From assembly GCA_002478955.1 (NCBI GenBank), contig DLKK01000026.1:935-28651 (forward strand): 27,717 nt of DNA, given 5' to 3'. The notes below the pieces were generated by a model, which searched no databases, had not been told where the DNA came from, and worked only from the letters and a program-made list of their open reading frames with translations. Origin of the DNA: Treponema sp. UBA7590. Lineage in GTDB: Bacteria > Spirochaetota > Spirochaetia > Treponematales > Treponemataceae. This document shows positions 15,693-22,460 of the stretch, piece by piece (the stretch's first letter is position 1; the number at the start of each line of letters is the position of its first letter). Made by a program: the position numbers and the translations under genes.

Positions 15693-16676
15693 TTATTTTT
15701 GTGTGTCGCCCGGGCGCGGTCCGAAATTCCTCTGTCTTTTACGGACTTCTTCTATTATTTTGTTGCCTTTTTCAAGTTGATTTATAAGATTCCAGTGCCA
15801 GTCAAGTTCTTTTTCCGGAAAAAGCGGTGCTGGATCTTTTTTACGCCTTGAATTTGCCTGTCTTACAATTTCCATAAGATTTTCAGCAGAATTTTCTCCT
15901 TCAACCCTTGAAATAAACGGAGCTCCTAGCGCAAGAATTTTTCCGCTTTCATCCATTTTGTATTCAAAAGGAAAATCCGCATATTTTTCAACATTCCTGA
16001 TATTGCTGCCTTTTCCGCTGACGCAGGTATAATTTGTTCCTGCTGAAAAAATCTGTTTGTCGATTGTGAAAAGCGTGCTGTTGTCCGCAAAAACAGCTTT
16101 TGAATCTTCGTGAAGCATTTTTGTGCTCCAGAATCTAAGCTGGTACGCTCCATTTTCTGTTATATACCATGAAATTATGTTTTCTTTGCTGTTTCTTGGA
16201 TTTATTCTGATTGAATTTCCGCTGTTTATGCCTTTCCAATAGCCGTTCAAAGGATTTTTTTCATTGGTTTCCGAATCGGGTTCAGATTTCACAAGAAAAT
16301 CCAGATAAATTTTGTTCTCAACCAGTGCAACTGGAATTGTTGATTTTGTCTTTTCATCAATAAAAATAGTCATTTCCCAGACATCTGCGCTGTTTTCAAT
16401 CTGTTCAAAACTTACTTTATAGTCGTGTGCAGTTTTTTGTGTTGCCGCGTTTCTTTTTCGTTCCTGGATATTTGAAAATTCATTTGGTTCAACAGCCCGG
16501 TCGTAATACCAGCCATAATATTCCTTTAAAATGATTGAAATTTCATCTTTTCCGCCCAAAAAAATAATTCTGTCGTTTCCTGACCAGATTCCTTTCAGTT
16601 GTTCTGGAATTTCAGAAAAAATTGCCTCTGCGGCAAAAAAAAATAAAAAAAATAAAAAGAATTTTTTTAGTTTCAT
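15693..16676 (-). CDS. Secreted protein of unknown function
   Basis: A 327-residue exported protein with a strongly hydrophobic signal peptide (MKLKKFFLFFLFFFAAEAIFS, cleavage probably before or after E22). The mature part is mostly beta-predicted, with two similar stretches (LKGIWSGNDRIIFLGG and LNGYWKGINSGNSIRINP) that look like a repeated lipocalin-like or META-like start. It ends in a charged helix. I do not recognise a family. The ATG at 16676 has no ribosome binding site and follows very AT-rich DNA. Palindrome 1 lies 28 bp upstream, so this gene may belong to the same regulon as the divergent DUF3793 gene. thiI follows 58 nt downstream. Confidence 0.7.
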   Translation of the reverse strand: MKLKKFFLFFLFFFAAEAIFSEIPEQLKGIWSGNDRIIFLGGKDEISIILKEYYGWYYDRAVEPNEFSNIQERKRNAATQKTAHDYKVSFEQIENSADVWEMTIFIDEKTKSTIPVALVENKIYLDFLVKSEPDSETNEKNPLNGYWKGINSGNSIRINPRNSKENIISWYITENGAYQLRFWSTKMLHEDSKAVFADNSTLFTIDKQIFSAGTNYTCVSGKGSNIRNVEKYADFPFEYKMDESGKILALGAPFISRVEGENSAENLMEIVRQANSRRKKDPAPLFPEKELDWHWNLINQLEKGNKIIEEVRKRQRNFGPRPGDTQK

Positions 16677-16704
16677 ATTTATAAAATAATCGGAAAAAAA
16701 AATA

Positions 16705-16722
16705 AGTTAGTTTATGCTAACT
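16705..16722. promoter_or_regulatory. 18-bp palindromic operator, copy 1
   Basis: AGTTAGTTTATGCTAACT: perfect 6-bp arms AGTTAG/CTAACT around a 6-bp centre. It ends 2 bp before the -35 box of the rightward DUF3793 promoter and lies 28 bp before the leftward secreted-protein gene. Two further copies occur at 16756 and 18784. Confidence 0.8.
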
Positions 16723-16724
16723 AC

Positions 16725-16753
16725 TTGAATAAAAATAAATTTTCTTATATAAA
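16725..16753 (+). promoter_or_regulatory. Promoter of the DUF3793-flavodoxin operon
   Basis: TTGAAT at 16725-16730, a 17-nt spacer and TATAAA at 16748-16753. The predicted start near 16760 falls inside palindrome 2, and palindrome 1 abuts the -35 box. A protein on both sites would block polymerase, so repression is the expected mode. Confidence 0.65.
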
Positions 16754-16755
16754 TA

Positions 16756-16773
16756 AGTTAGTCTTAGCTAACT
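16756..16773. promoter_or_regulatory. 18-bp palindromic operator, copy 2
   Basis: AGTTAGTCTTAGCTAACT, with arms identical to copy 1 and a slightly different centre. It covers the predicted transcription start of the DUF3793 operon. The centre lies 51 bp from that of copy 1, close to five helical turns, so both sites face nearly the same side of the helix. Confidence 0.8.
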
Positions 16774-16794
16774 AAAATTTAAGAGGAATTTCTG

Positions 16795-17379
16795 ATGAGT
16801 TTTGAGCAAGTTTTAATAAAATGTGGTGCGCCTGCGTTCTGCGGAATAAAACCAGCAAACTTGTTTTCCATAAATACAGAATCTTATGGAAAGGAATTTG
16901 AAAAACTTGCAGGACTTTCGACTTTTTTTTCTGCGGCAGGAATTTTTATTGTTCCGATTCAAAAGACAGAAAAAAGAATTCTTTTGTTTGTCTACAATAA
17001 AAAACTTCTTCAGCAAAAATGTGAAAAAAAAGAAGCTCTCTTGTATCTGGGGGAAAAAAATTATCCGGTCGAAAAGGGGTTTGACTCAATTCTGCTGGAA
17101 CTTATTTCCCGGCTTCTTGTGGATGGAAATTTTCCGCATGAAGTTGGATTTTTTCTTGGCTATCCGTTGGAGGATGTTGTCCAGTTTGAACTGAATAATG
17201 GCTCTGGGTTCAAATTCTGTGGAGACTGGAAAGTCTACAATAATATTGAGTCAGCGTTGGTTCTGATGAACGAGTATGAAAACTGCCGGATTTATTGTTC
17301 AGCTCAGCTTGAAAAAGGACTTGATATTCCTCAGGCTGCAAAAAACTATAAAATTTATAAAAATAATTCAAATATTTGA
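16795..17379 (+). CDS. DUF3793 family protein
   Basis: A 194-residue cytoplasmic protein with the DUF3793 N-terminal signature KCGAPAFCGIKPANLFS and the later EVGFFLGYPLEDV segment. Cysteines at 10 and 16 stand out. No catalytic motif is known to me; the family is found mainly in anaerobes, and from memory it often neighbours flavodoxin and iron-related genes. ATG 16795 follows AAGAGG (16781-16786) at normal spacing. It is controlled by the promoter at 16725-16753, flanked by two palindromes, and is followed 9 nt later by flavodoxin. A role in iron or redox metabolism is inferred only from context. Confidence 0.8.
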   Translation: MSFEQVLIKCGAPAFCGIKPANLFSINTESYGKEFEKLAGLSTFFSAAGIFIVPIQKTEKRILLFVYNKKLLQQKCEKKEALLYLGEKNYPVEKGFDSILLELISRLLVDGNFPHEVGFFLGYPLEDVVQFELNNGSGFKFCGDWKVYNNIESALVLMNEYENCRIYCSAQLEKGLDIPQAAKNYKIYKNNSNI

Positions 17380-17388
17380 GGTAAAAAA

Positions 17389-17805
17389 ATGAAAAAAGCG
17401 ATTATTTATTCAACAACAACCGGAAATACCGAAGCAATGGCGAATGCCGTAAAAAAAGGCGCGGAAGCTTCCGGAGCGGAAGTTTATTTTTCGACTGCGG
17501 ATGCCGCTGATTCTTCTGAAGTTCTTTCAAGCGATGTTATAATTCTTGGAAGCCCTGCGATGGGTGCCGAGGAAGTTGAGGAATCAATGGAAAATTTTTA
17601 CAGCTCAATCGAGCCGAAAATTTCCGGAAAGAAAATTGCTCTTTTTGGTTCTTACGACTGGGGAGACGGTGAATGGCTTCGTTTATGGCGAGACAGAATT
17701 GTTTCCGCCGGAGCTACTGTAATCAATGGAGACGGTCTTGCCGGCCATCTTTTCCCTGATGAAGAAACATGCGCCGCCTGTGAAAAACTTGGCAAAGAAG
17801 CATAA
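17389..17805 (+). CDS. Short-chain flavodoxin
   Basis: A 138-residue flavodoxin, an FMN-binding electron carrier that can replace ferredoxin when iron is short. The phosphate-binding loop STTTGNTEAM lies at residues 8-17, the isoalloxazine loops are represented by LGSPAMGAEE and FGSYDWGDGEW, and the length is standard for the short-chain type. It starts at ATG 17389 behind TGAGG and directly follows the DUF3793 gene, so both are expressed from the palindrome-controlled promoter. A terminator-like hairpin lies 61 nt after its stop. Confidence 0.93.
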   Translation: MKKAIIYSTTTGNTEAMANAVKKGAEASGAEVYFSTADAADSSEVLSSDVIILGSPAMGAEEVEESMENFYSSIEPKISGKKIALFGSYDWGDGEWLRLWRDRIVSAGATVINGDGLAGHLFPDEETCAACEKLGKEA

Positions 17806-17865
17806 TCAATTTGAATTTATTGGACTGCAAGTCATAAATTATAAAAAGTAAACCCGACTTTTGCG

Positions 17866-17921
17866 CAGGATTTAAGCGAATCGTTCTCCTTAAAAAAAAG
17901 CTTGAATCCTGTGTTTTTTTT
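17866..17921 (+). terminator. Terminator-like hairpin between flavodoxin and the ZIP gene
   Basis: CAGGATTTAAGC (17866-17877) pairs with GCTTGAATCCTG (17900-17911), a 12-bp stem with one G-U pair, followed by TG and eight T residues. It ends the DUF3793-flavodoxin transcript. Its loop contains CTCCTTA, complementary (with one bulged G) to the TAAGGGAG that forms the ZIP gene's ribosome binding site, so it may also regulate that gene. Confidence 0.75.
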
Positions 17922-17948
17922 AACTAATTTTGCATAAGGGAGGTCGTT

Positions 17949-18728
17949 TTGATAAATATTTTTTACATCCTGATAATTCCATTCCTTGGAACTACGCTTG
18001 GAGCGGCTGTTGTTTTTTTTATGAAAAATGAACTGAACAAAAGCCTTCAGAAACTTTTGCTTGGTTTTGCTTCCGGCGTTATGGTCGCGGCTTCCGTATG
18101 GTCGCTGATAATTCCTGCGATTTCTCAAAGCCGTGCAATGGGTCGGTTCGCTTTTATTCCTGCGGCTGTAGGAATTCTTTTTGGAATGGCATTTCTTTAC
18201 ACTCTTGATATGGTTGTTCCGCATCTTCATCTGGATGCTCAGCGTGCCGATGGACCAGCTTCAAAATTCAAGAGAACTACAATGCTTTGCCTTGCTGTGA
18301 CGTTGCATAATATTCCTGAAGGAATGGCTGTCGGCGTTGTTGCGGCAGGATTTCTTTCAAATTCTGTTGAGGTCAGTTTTGCCGCGGCATTTGCGCTTTC
18401 AGTCGGGATTGCGATTCAAAATTTTCCTGAAGGTGCAATAATCAGTCTGCCTTTAAAATCTGAAGTAAACGGAAAGCTGAAATCCTTTGTGTACGGAACT
18501 CTTTCTGGCGTAGTTGAGCCAATTGCCGGCTTTTTTACGATACTTATTTCAAGTTTTATCCAGGGAATTCTACCGTATCTTTTGGCATTTGCGGCTGGTG
18601 CAATGCTTTTTGTTGTTGTGGAGGAGCTTATTCCTGAGGCGAGCGAAGGTGAACATTCAAACAATGGGACAATCGGATTTGGGCTTGGCTTTATTCTTAT
18701 GATGGTTTTGGATGTCGCTTTGGGTTGA
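17949..18728 (+). CDS. ZIP-family divalent metal transporter
   Basis: A 259-residue inner-membrane transporter of the ZIP/GufA type, importing zinc, iron or related divalent ions. About eight hydrophobic helices are visible. The metal-site motifs are HNIPEGMAVGV (helix IV) and FPEGAIISLPL (helix V), and a His-containing loop VVPHLHLDAQR lies between helices III and IV. Translation probably starts at TTG 17949 (protein begins MINIFYILIIPFLG) because GGGAGG (17938-17943) is well placed and no ATG or GTG is nearby. The 143-nt gap from flavodoxin holds the hairpin at 17866-17921 and possibly a weak promoter (TTGAAT 17811, CATAAA 17833). The gene lies between the two palindrome-bearing promoters, suggesting a link to metal homeostasis. 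Confidence 0.9.
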   Translation: MINIFYILIIPFLGTTLGAAVVFFMKNELNKSLQKLLLGFASGVMVAASVWSLIIPAISQSRAMGRFAFIPAAVGILFGMAFLYTLDMVVPHLHLDAQRADGPASKFKRTTMLCLAVTLHNIPEGMAVGVVAAGFLSNSVEVSFAAAFALSVGIAIQNFPEGAIISLPLKSEVNGKLKSFVYGTLSGVVEPIAGFFTILISSFIQGILPYLLAFAAGAMLFVVVEELIPEASEGEHSNNGTIGFGLGFILMMVLDVALG

Positions 18729-18768
18729 GCTTTCATGAAGTTCAAGAATGCTCATTTCAAAAATAGAA

Positions 18769-18797
18769 TTGACATTTTTATATAGTTAGTCTATGCT
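18769..18797 (+). promoter_or_regulatory. Promoter of the truncated Fur-family gene
   Basis: A perfect TTGACA at 18769-18774, a 17-nt spacer and TATGCT at 18792-18797. The -10 box lies inside palindrome 3, so binding there would directly occlude polymerase. The leader to the ATG at 18849 is about 45 nt and carries a very strong ribosome binding site. Confidence 0.65.
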
Positions 18798-18801
18798 AAC
18801 T
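18784..18801. promoter_or_regulatory. 18-bp palindromic operator, copy 3
   Basis: AGTTAGTCTATGCTAACT, differing from copy 1 at one central position and from copy 2 at two. It overlaps the spacer and the whole -10 box of the promoter of the Fur-like gene, consistent with autorepression. Confidence 0.8.
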
Positions 18802-18848
18802 ATAAAAGTTGATTTTTTTTCATACTTTAAAATTTCAGGAGGTGGCCT

Positions 18849-19085
18849 ATGGACGAGAAATTTAATCAGATTGTGGGTGCATTCAAAATGAAAGGATGCC
18901 GGATTACTGAGCAGCGCAAGCAGCTGGTTTATATAATCTTAAAAAATCCCGGATGTTCGTGCAAGGAACTTTATTATCTTGCGCGCACAAAAGATGGGGA
19001 AATCGGAAGGGCAACTGTTTACCGCACAGTTCACTTTCTGGAAGACTTGGGATTTGTAAAAAAAGACAATGTTGTGATTTGCTAG
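18849..19085 (+). CDS. Fur-family regulator reduced to the DNA-binding domain
   Basis: A 78-residue protein aligning with the N-terminal winged helix of Fur/PerR/Zur regulators: GCRITEQRKQLVYIILKNPG, then EIGRATVYRTVHFLEDLGFV containing the recognition helix. Normal family members have about 140 residues, with a C-terminal dimerisation and metal-sensing domain; here the reading frame stops right after the wing, at KKDNVVIC. Four cysteines (17, 36, 38 and the final residue 78) could offer an alternative metal or redox site. ATG 18849 follows AGGAGGTGG, one of the strongest ribosome binding sites here. It has its own promoter with a palindromic operator and a terminator 12 nt after the stop, so it looks like an intact small gene, not a decaying one. 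It is the obvious candidate to bind the three palindromes. Confidence 0.88.
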   Translation: MDEKFNQIVGAFKMKGCRITEQRKQLVYIILKNPGCSCKELYYLARTKDGEIGRATVYRTVHFLEDLGFVKKDNVVIC

Positions 19086-19097
19086 CATGATTTTTAG

Positions 19098-19122
19098 GCA
19101 GGGTGAAAAGCCCTGCATTTTT
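19098..19122 (+). terminator. Terminator after the Fur-like gene
   Basis: GCAGGG (19098-19103) pairs with CCCTGC (19111-19116) around a 7-nt loop, followed by ATTTTT. It lies 12 nt after the stop codon, making the Fur-like gene a single-gene unit. Confidence 0.8.
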
Positions 19123-19195
19123 GTTTGAATTTAATTCATCTGCAAAAAAAATGCTGAAAAATTGTTGAAAAGTAGAATAATTGTTTGATTTGCGT

Positions 19196-19201
19196 TATAA
19201 T
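19196..19201 (+). promoter_or_regulatory. Probable -10 box of the ileS promoter
   Basis: A perfect TATAAT at 19196-19201 in the gap before ileS. The hexamer 17 nt upstream (TAGAAT, 19173-19178) is a poor -35 match, so the promoter is tentative. No T-box leader is recognisable in the 44 nt that remain before the start codon. Confidence 0.4.
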
Positions 19202-19244
19202 TTTTTCCTATATACGATTTTTTTATTCAAGGAATTTATAGAAT

Positions 19245-22200
19245 ATGTATAAACCAGTCAATCCAAAAGCAGATTTTCCAAAGCAGGAAGAAGAAATCCT
19301 GAAATTTTGGAAAGAAGACGATACTTTTAAAAAATCAGTTAGCCAGCGGGAAGGGGCAGAGGAATATGTTTTCTTTGATGGTCCTCCTTTTGCCACAGGA
19401 CTTCCTCATTTTGGGCATTTTATTCCTTCAACAATCAAAGATATTATTCCGCGCTACCAGACAATGAAGGGCAAGAAAGTTGAGCGTCGCTTTGGTTGGG
19501 ACTGCCACGGACTTCCTGTTGAAAATCTTATTGAAAAGGAGCTTGGCATAAATTCCAAGCATGAAATCGAGGCTTACGGAGTTGCAAATTTCAACGAAAA
19601 ATGCAAGGCTTCGGTTCTAAAATATACTTCAGAATGGCGCCAGACAATTACCAGGATGGGACGCTGGGTTGATTTTGACCACGACTACAAGACAATGAAT
19701 CCTGATTACATGGAATCAATCTGGTGGGTTGCAAAATCCTTGTGGGACAAAGGTCTTATCTATGAAGGAAAATATATTCTTCCGTACTGTCCGCGCTGTT
19801 CAACAGTTCTTTCAACTCATGAGCTTGCCCAGGGATACAAAGAAAAGCAGGATCCTGCTGTAACAATCCGTTTCAAGGTTACAAAAGCTCCACAAGCAAT
19901 AAAAGATGCTGAAATGACAAACGGAAAAACTTATTTCCTTGCCTGGACAACAACTCCTTGGACATTGCCTTCAAACCTTGGTCTTTGTATGGGTCCGAAA
20001 ATTGAATATGTAAAAATTCTCGACAAGGAATCAGGCGATTATTACATTCTGGCAAAAAGCAGGCTTTCTGCATATTACAAGAATGAAGCCGACTATGAAA
20101 TCATTTATGAAAAACTTGGAACAGAATTTCTGGGCGCAGAATATGAGCCTTTGTTCCCATATTTTGAATATTTGAAAGATCCTGAAAAATGCTCGGAAGA
20201 AACCCATCAGCCATGCGAAAAAGGTGCATTCCGCCTTTTTAATGCGGATTATGTTTCCACAGAAGACGGTACAGGCATCGTTCATATTGCTCCGGCTTTT
20301 GGTGAGGAAGACAACAAGGTTTTTGCAGGAACTGGAGTTCCGAATGTTGAGCCAATGGATGCGGAATGTAAGTTTACAAAAGAAGTTTCTGATTACGCAG
20401 GACGTTTTGTAAAAGATTGCGATAAAGATATTATGGACCGCCTTAAAAAAGAAGGAAAACTTGTTAAGCGCGACACAGTTGTTCACCAGTATCCGCATTG
20501 CTGGCGTTGTGGCTCACCATTGATTTACCGTGGAATCGGTTCCTGGTTTGTAAAAGTTGCAGATCATCACGAACAGCTTTTAAAGGCAAACAGTCAGATA
20601 AAATGGCAGCCGGCTCATATAAAGGAAGGCCGTTTTGGAAAGTGGCTTGCAGGTGCTCGTGACTGGGCTGTAAGCCGCAACCGTTACTGGGGAAATCCAA
20701 TTCCAATCTGGAAGTGCGATAACCCTGACTGTAAAAATAAGCTTTGCGTTGGAAGTCGCGATGAACTAAAAAAACTTTCTGGTGTTTACCCGGACGATTT
20801 GCACAAGCAGTTCGTTGATAAAATCACAATTCCTTGCGAAAAGTGCGGTGGTACAATGCGCAGAATTCCGGAAGTCTTTGACTGCTGGTTTGAGTCTGGA
20901 AGCATGCCTTATGCGCAGCAGCATTATCCTTTTGAAAACAAAGAATACTTTGAAAAACATTTCCCGGCAGATTTCATTTCGGAAGGTTTGGATCAGACAC
21001 GCGGATGGTTCTATACTTTAACAGTTCTTGCTTCTCATCTTTTTGATAAGCCAGCTTTCCAGAATTGTATTGTAAACGGACTTGTTCTTGCTTCTGACGG
21101 ACGAAAAATGTCAAAATCGCTCCGAAATTACACCGATCCTGTTGAGGCAATCAATAAATTCGGTGCGGATGCCCTTCGCCTTTTCCTTATCCATTCTGCA
21201 GTTGTAAAGGCTGATGACCTTCGCTACAGCGATGAGGGCGTTCGCGATGTAATCAAAAATATTATTCTTCCGCTTTGGAACTCATACAGTTTCTTTGTTA
21301 CTTACGCGAATATCGATAAAATTCAGCCTACAGGTCATCTGTTCGATGAAAAACTTCCTTCAAATCCGCTTGATGCATGGCTTTTGTCAATTACGCAGAA
21401 ACTTATAAAAGATGTTACAGCCGGACTTGATGACTACGATTTGAGCGGTGCGGTTGATCCTATTGTTAAATTCATTGATGAAATGAACAACTGGTACATC
21501 CGCCGTTCACGCCGCCGCTTCTGGAAGTCAGAAAATGATGCGGACAAAAAAGAGGCATACGAGGCTCTTTACATTGCCTTGAAGACATTCAGTCTGGTTG
21601 CGTCTCCGTTTATTCCGTTTATCACAGAGCAAATCTGGCAGAATTTACGGACTTCAGAAGACAAGGAATCTGTTCACCTTTGTGATTATCCGCTTTACAA
21701 TGAAAAATGGCGCAACGAGGAGCTTGAATTCAAGATGGCGACTGTTCAAAAGGCAGTTTCTATGGGACGCTCTTTAAGAAATACATTCAATCTTAAGAAT
21801 CGCCAGCCGCTTGCTTCTGTCGCTTTGGTTACCCGCAACGAGAATGAAAAACGTGTCCTTGCTGAAATGGAAGATTCTATCCGCGAGGAACTGAACGTTA
21901 AAAAGGTTGAATTCCACGACCGCGAGGATGAGCTTGTTGAATACAAATGCAAGGCAAACTTCAAGGTTTTAGGAAAAGAGCTTGGCCAAAAGATGAAAAA
22001 AGCTGCTTCAATAATCCAGGAACTTACATCAGAGCAGATTCAGTCTATTTTGGAAGGAACAAATCTTTCTATTGATGTTGATGGAACTTCTGTTGAACTT
22101 AATGCTGACAAAATTCTTGTTGAACGTCTTGAAAAAGATGGCTTGAAAGTTTTGAATGAAGGAACTTTGACAGTCGGACTTGATTCAAAAATTACAGATG

Positions 22201-22460
22201 AGCTCAAAAAAGAAGGCTATGTCCGCGATTTGGTTCGTGGAATCCAGAATCTGCGCAAGGAATCAGGATTTGAGGTTACAGACCGAATCAATCTTGCTGT
22301 TTCCGGCGATGATGAGTTGAAAGCTTCTTTTGAAATGTTCAAGGATTTTATTTCATCAGAGACACTTGCTTCTTCAGCAGAGTTTGTCGATTCTCTTTCA
22401 AATGGAACAGAAGTAGAGGCTGATGACAAAAAATGGAGAATTTCTATTGATAAAGCGTAG
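19245..22460 (+). CDS. ileS: Isoleucyl-tRNA synthetase, eukaryote-like type
   Basis: A 1071-residue class I synthetase charging tRNA-Ile. The ATP-binding HIGH motif appears as HFGH at residues 55-58 (GLPHFGHF) and KMSKS at 621-625 (DGRKMSKS). The CP1 editing domain (LAWTTTPWTLPSN, then EDGTGIVHIAPAFGEED), WDCHGLPVE and the DQTRGWFYTL block are all present, and the C-terminal anticodon-binding region is long. The size and the PFATGLPHFGH wording match the eukaryote-like IleRS group known in spirochaetes and in mupirocin-resistant forms, not the roughly 940-residue E. coli type. ATG 19245 follows AAGGAA. The next gene starts inside its 3' end. Confidence 0.97.
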   Translation: MYKPVNPKADFPKQEEEILKFWKEDDTFKKSVSQREGAEEYVFFDGPPFATGLPHFGHFIPSTIKDIIPRYQTMKGKKVERRFGWDCHGLPVENLIEKELGINSKHEIEAYGVANFNEKCKASVLKYTSEWRQTITRMGRWVDFDHDYKTMNPDYMESIWWVAKSLWDKGLIYEGKYILPYCPRCSTVLSTHELAQGYKEKQDPAVTIRFKVTKAPQAIKDAEMTNGKTYFLAWTTTPWTLPSNLGLCMGPKIEYVKILDKESGDYYILAKSRLSAYYKNEADYEIIYEKLGTEFLGAEYEPLFPYFEYLKDPEKCSEETHQPCEKGAFRLFNADYVSTEDGTGIVHIAPAFGEEDNKVFAGTGVPNVEPMDAECKFTKEVSDYAGRFVKDCDKDIMDRLKKEGKLVKRDTVVHQYPHCWRCGSPLIYRGIGSWFVKVADHHEQLLKANSQIKWQPAHIKEGRFGKWLAGARDWAVSRNRYWGNPIPIWKCDNPDCKNKLCVGSRDELKKLSGVYPDDLHKQFVDKITIPCEKCGGTMRRIPEVFDCWFESGSMPYAQQHYPFENKEYFEKHFPADFISEGLDQTRGWFYTLTVLASHLFDKPAFQNCIVNGLVLASDGRKMSKSLRNYTDPVEAINKFGADALRLFLIHSAVVKADDLRYSDEGVRDVIKNIILPLWNSYSFFVTYANIDKIQPTGHLFDEKLPSNPLDAWLLSITQKLIKDVTAGLDDYDLSGAVDPIVKFIDEMNNWYIRRSRRRFWKSENDADKKEAYEALYIALKTFSLVASPFIPFITEQIWQNLRTSEDKESVHLCDYPLYNEKWRNEELEFKMATVQKAVSMGRSLRNTFNLKNRQPLASVALVTRNENEKRVLAEMEDSIREELNVKKVEFHDREDELVEYKCKANFKVLGKELGQKMKKAASIIQELTSEQIQSILEGTNLSIDVDGTSVELNADKILVERLEKDGLKVLNEGTLTVGLDSKITDELKKEGYVRDLVRGIQNLRKESGFEVTDRINLAVSGDDELKASFEMFKDFISSETLASSAEFVDSLSNGTEVEADDKKWRISIDKA

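Noticed and set aside
16705..16773. DtxR/IdeR iron boxes
   Set aside because: Arms are similar, but the DtxR consensus has 9-bp arms around one base, whereas these have 6-bp arms around six bases, and no DtxR gene is in the window.
17921..17937. A fourth palindrome upstream of the ZIP gene (TAACTAATTTTGCATAAG)
   Set aside because: Only one degenerate half site; the second arm is missing, so it does not meet the pattern of the other three copies.
17832..18230. Minus-strand reading frame of 132 codons opposite the ZIP gene
   Set aside because: It has no family resemblance, is rich in Lys, Asn and Ser, and is fully explained as the shadow of the transporter gene.
19086..19244. Frameshifted remainder of a full-length Fur after 19085
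   Set aside because: No frame downstream encodes a Fur C-terminal domain, and a terminator begins 12 nt after the stop.
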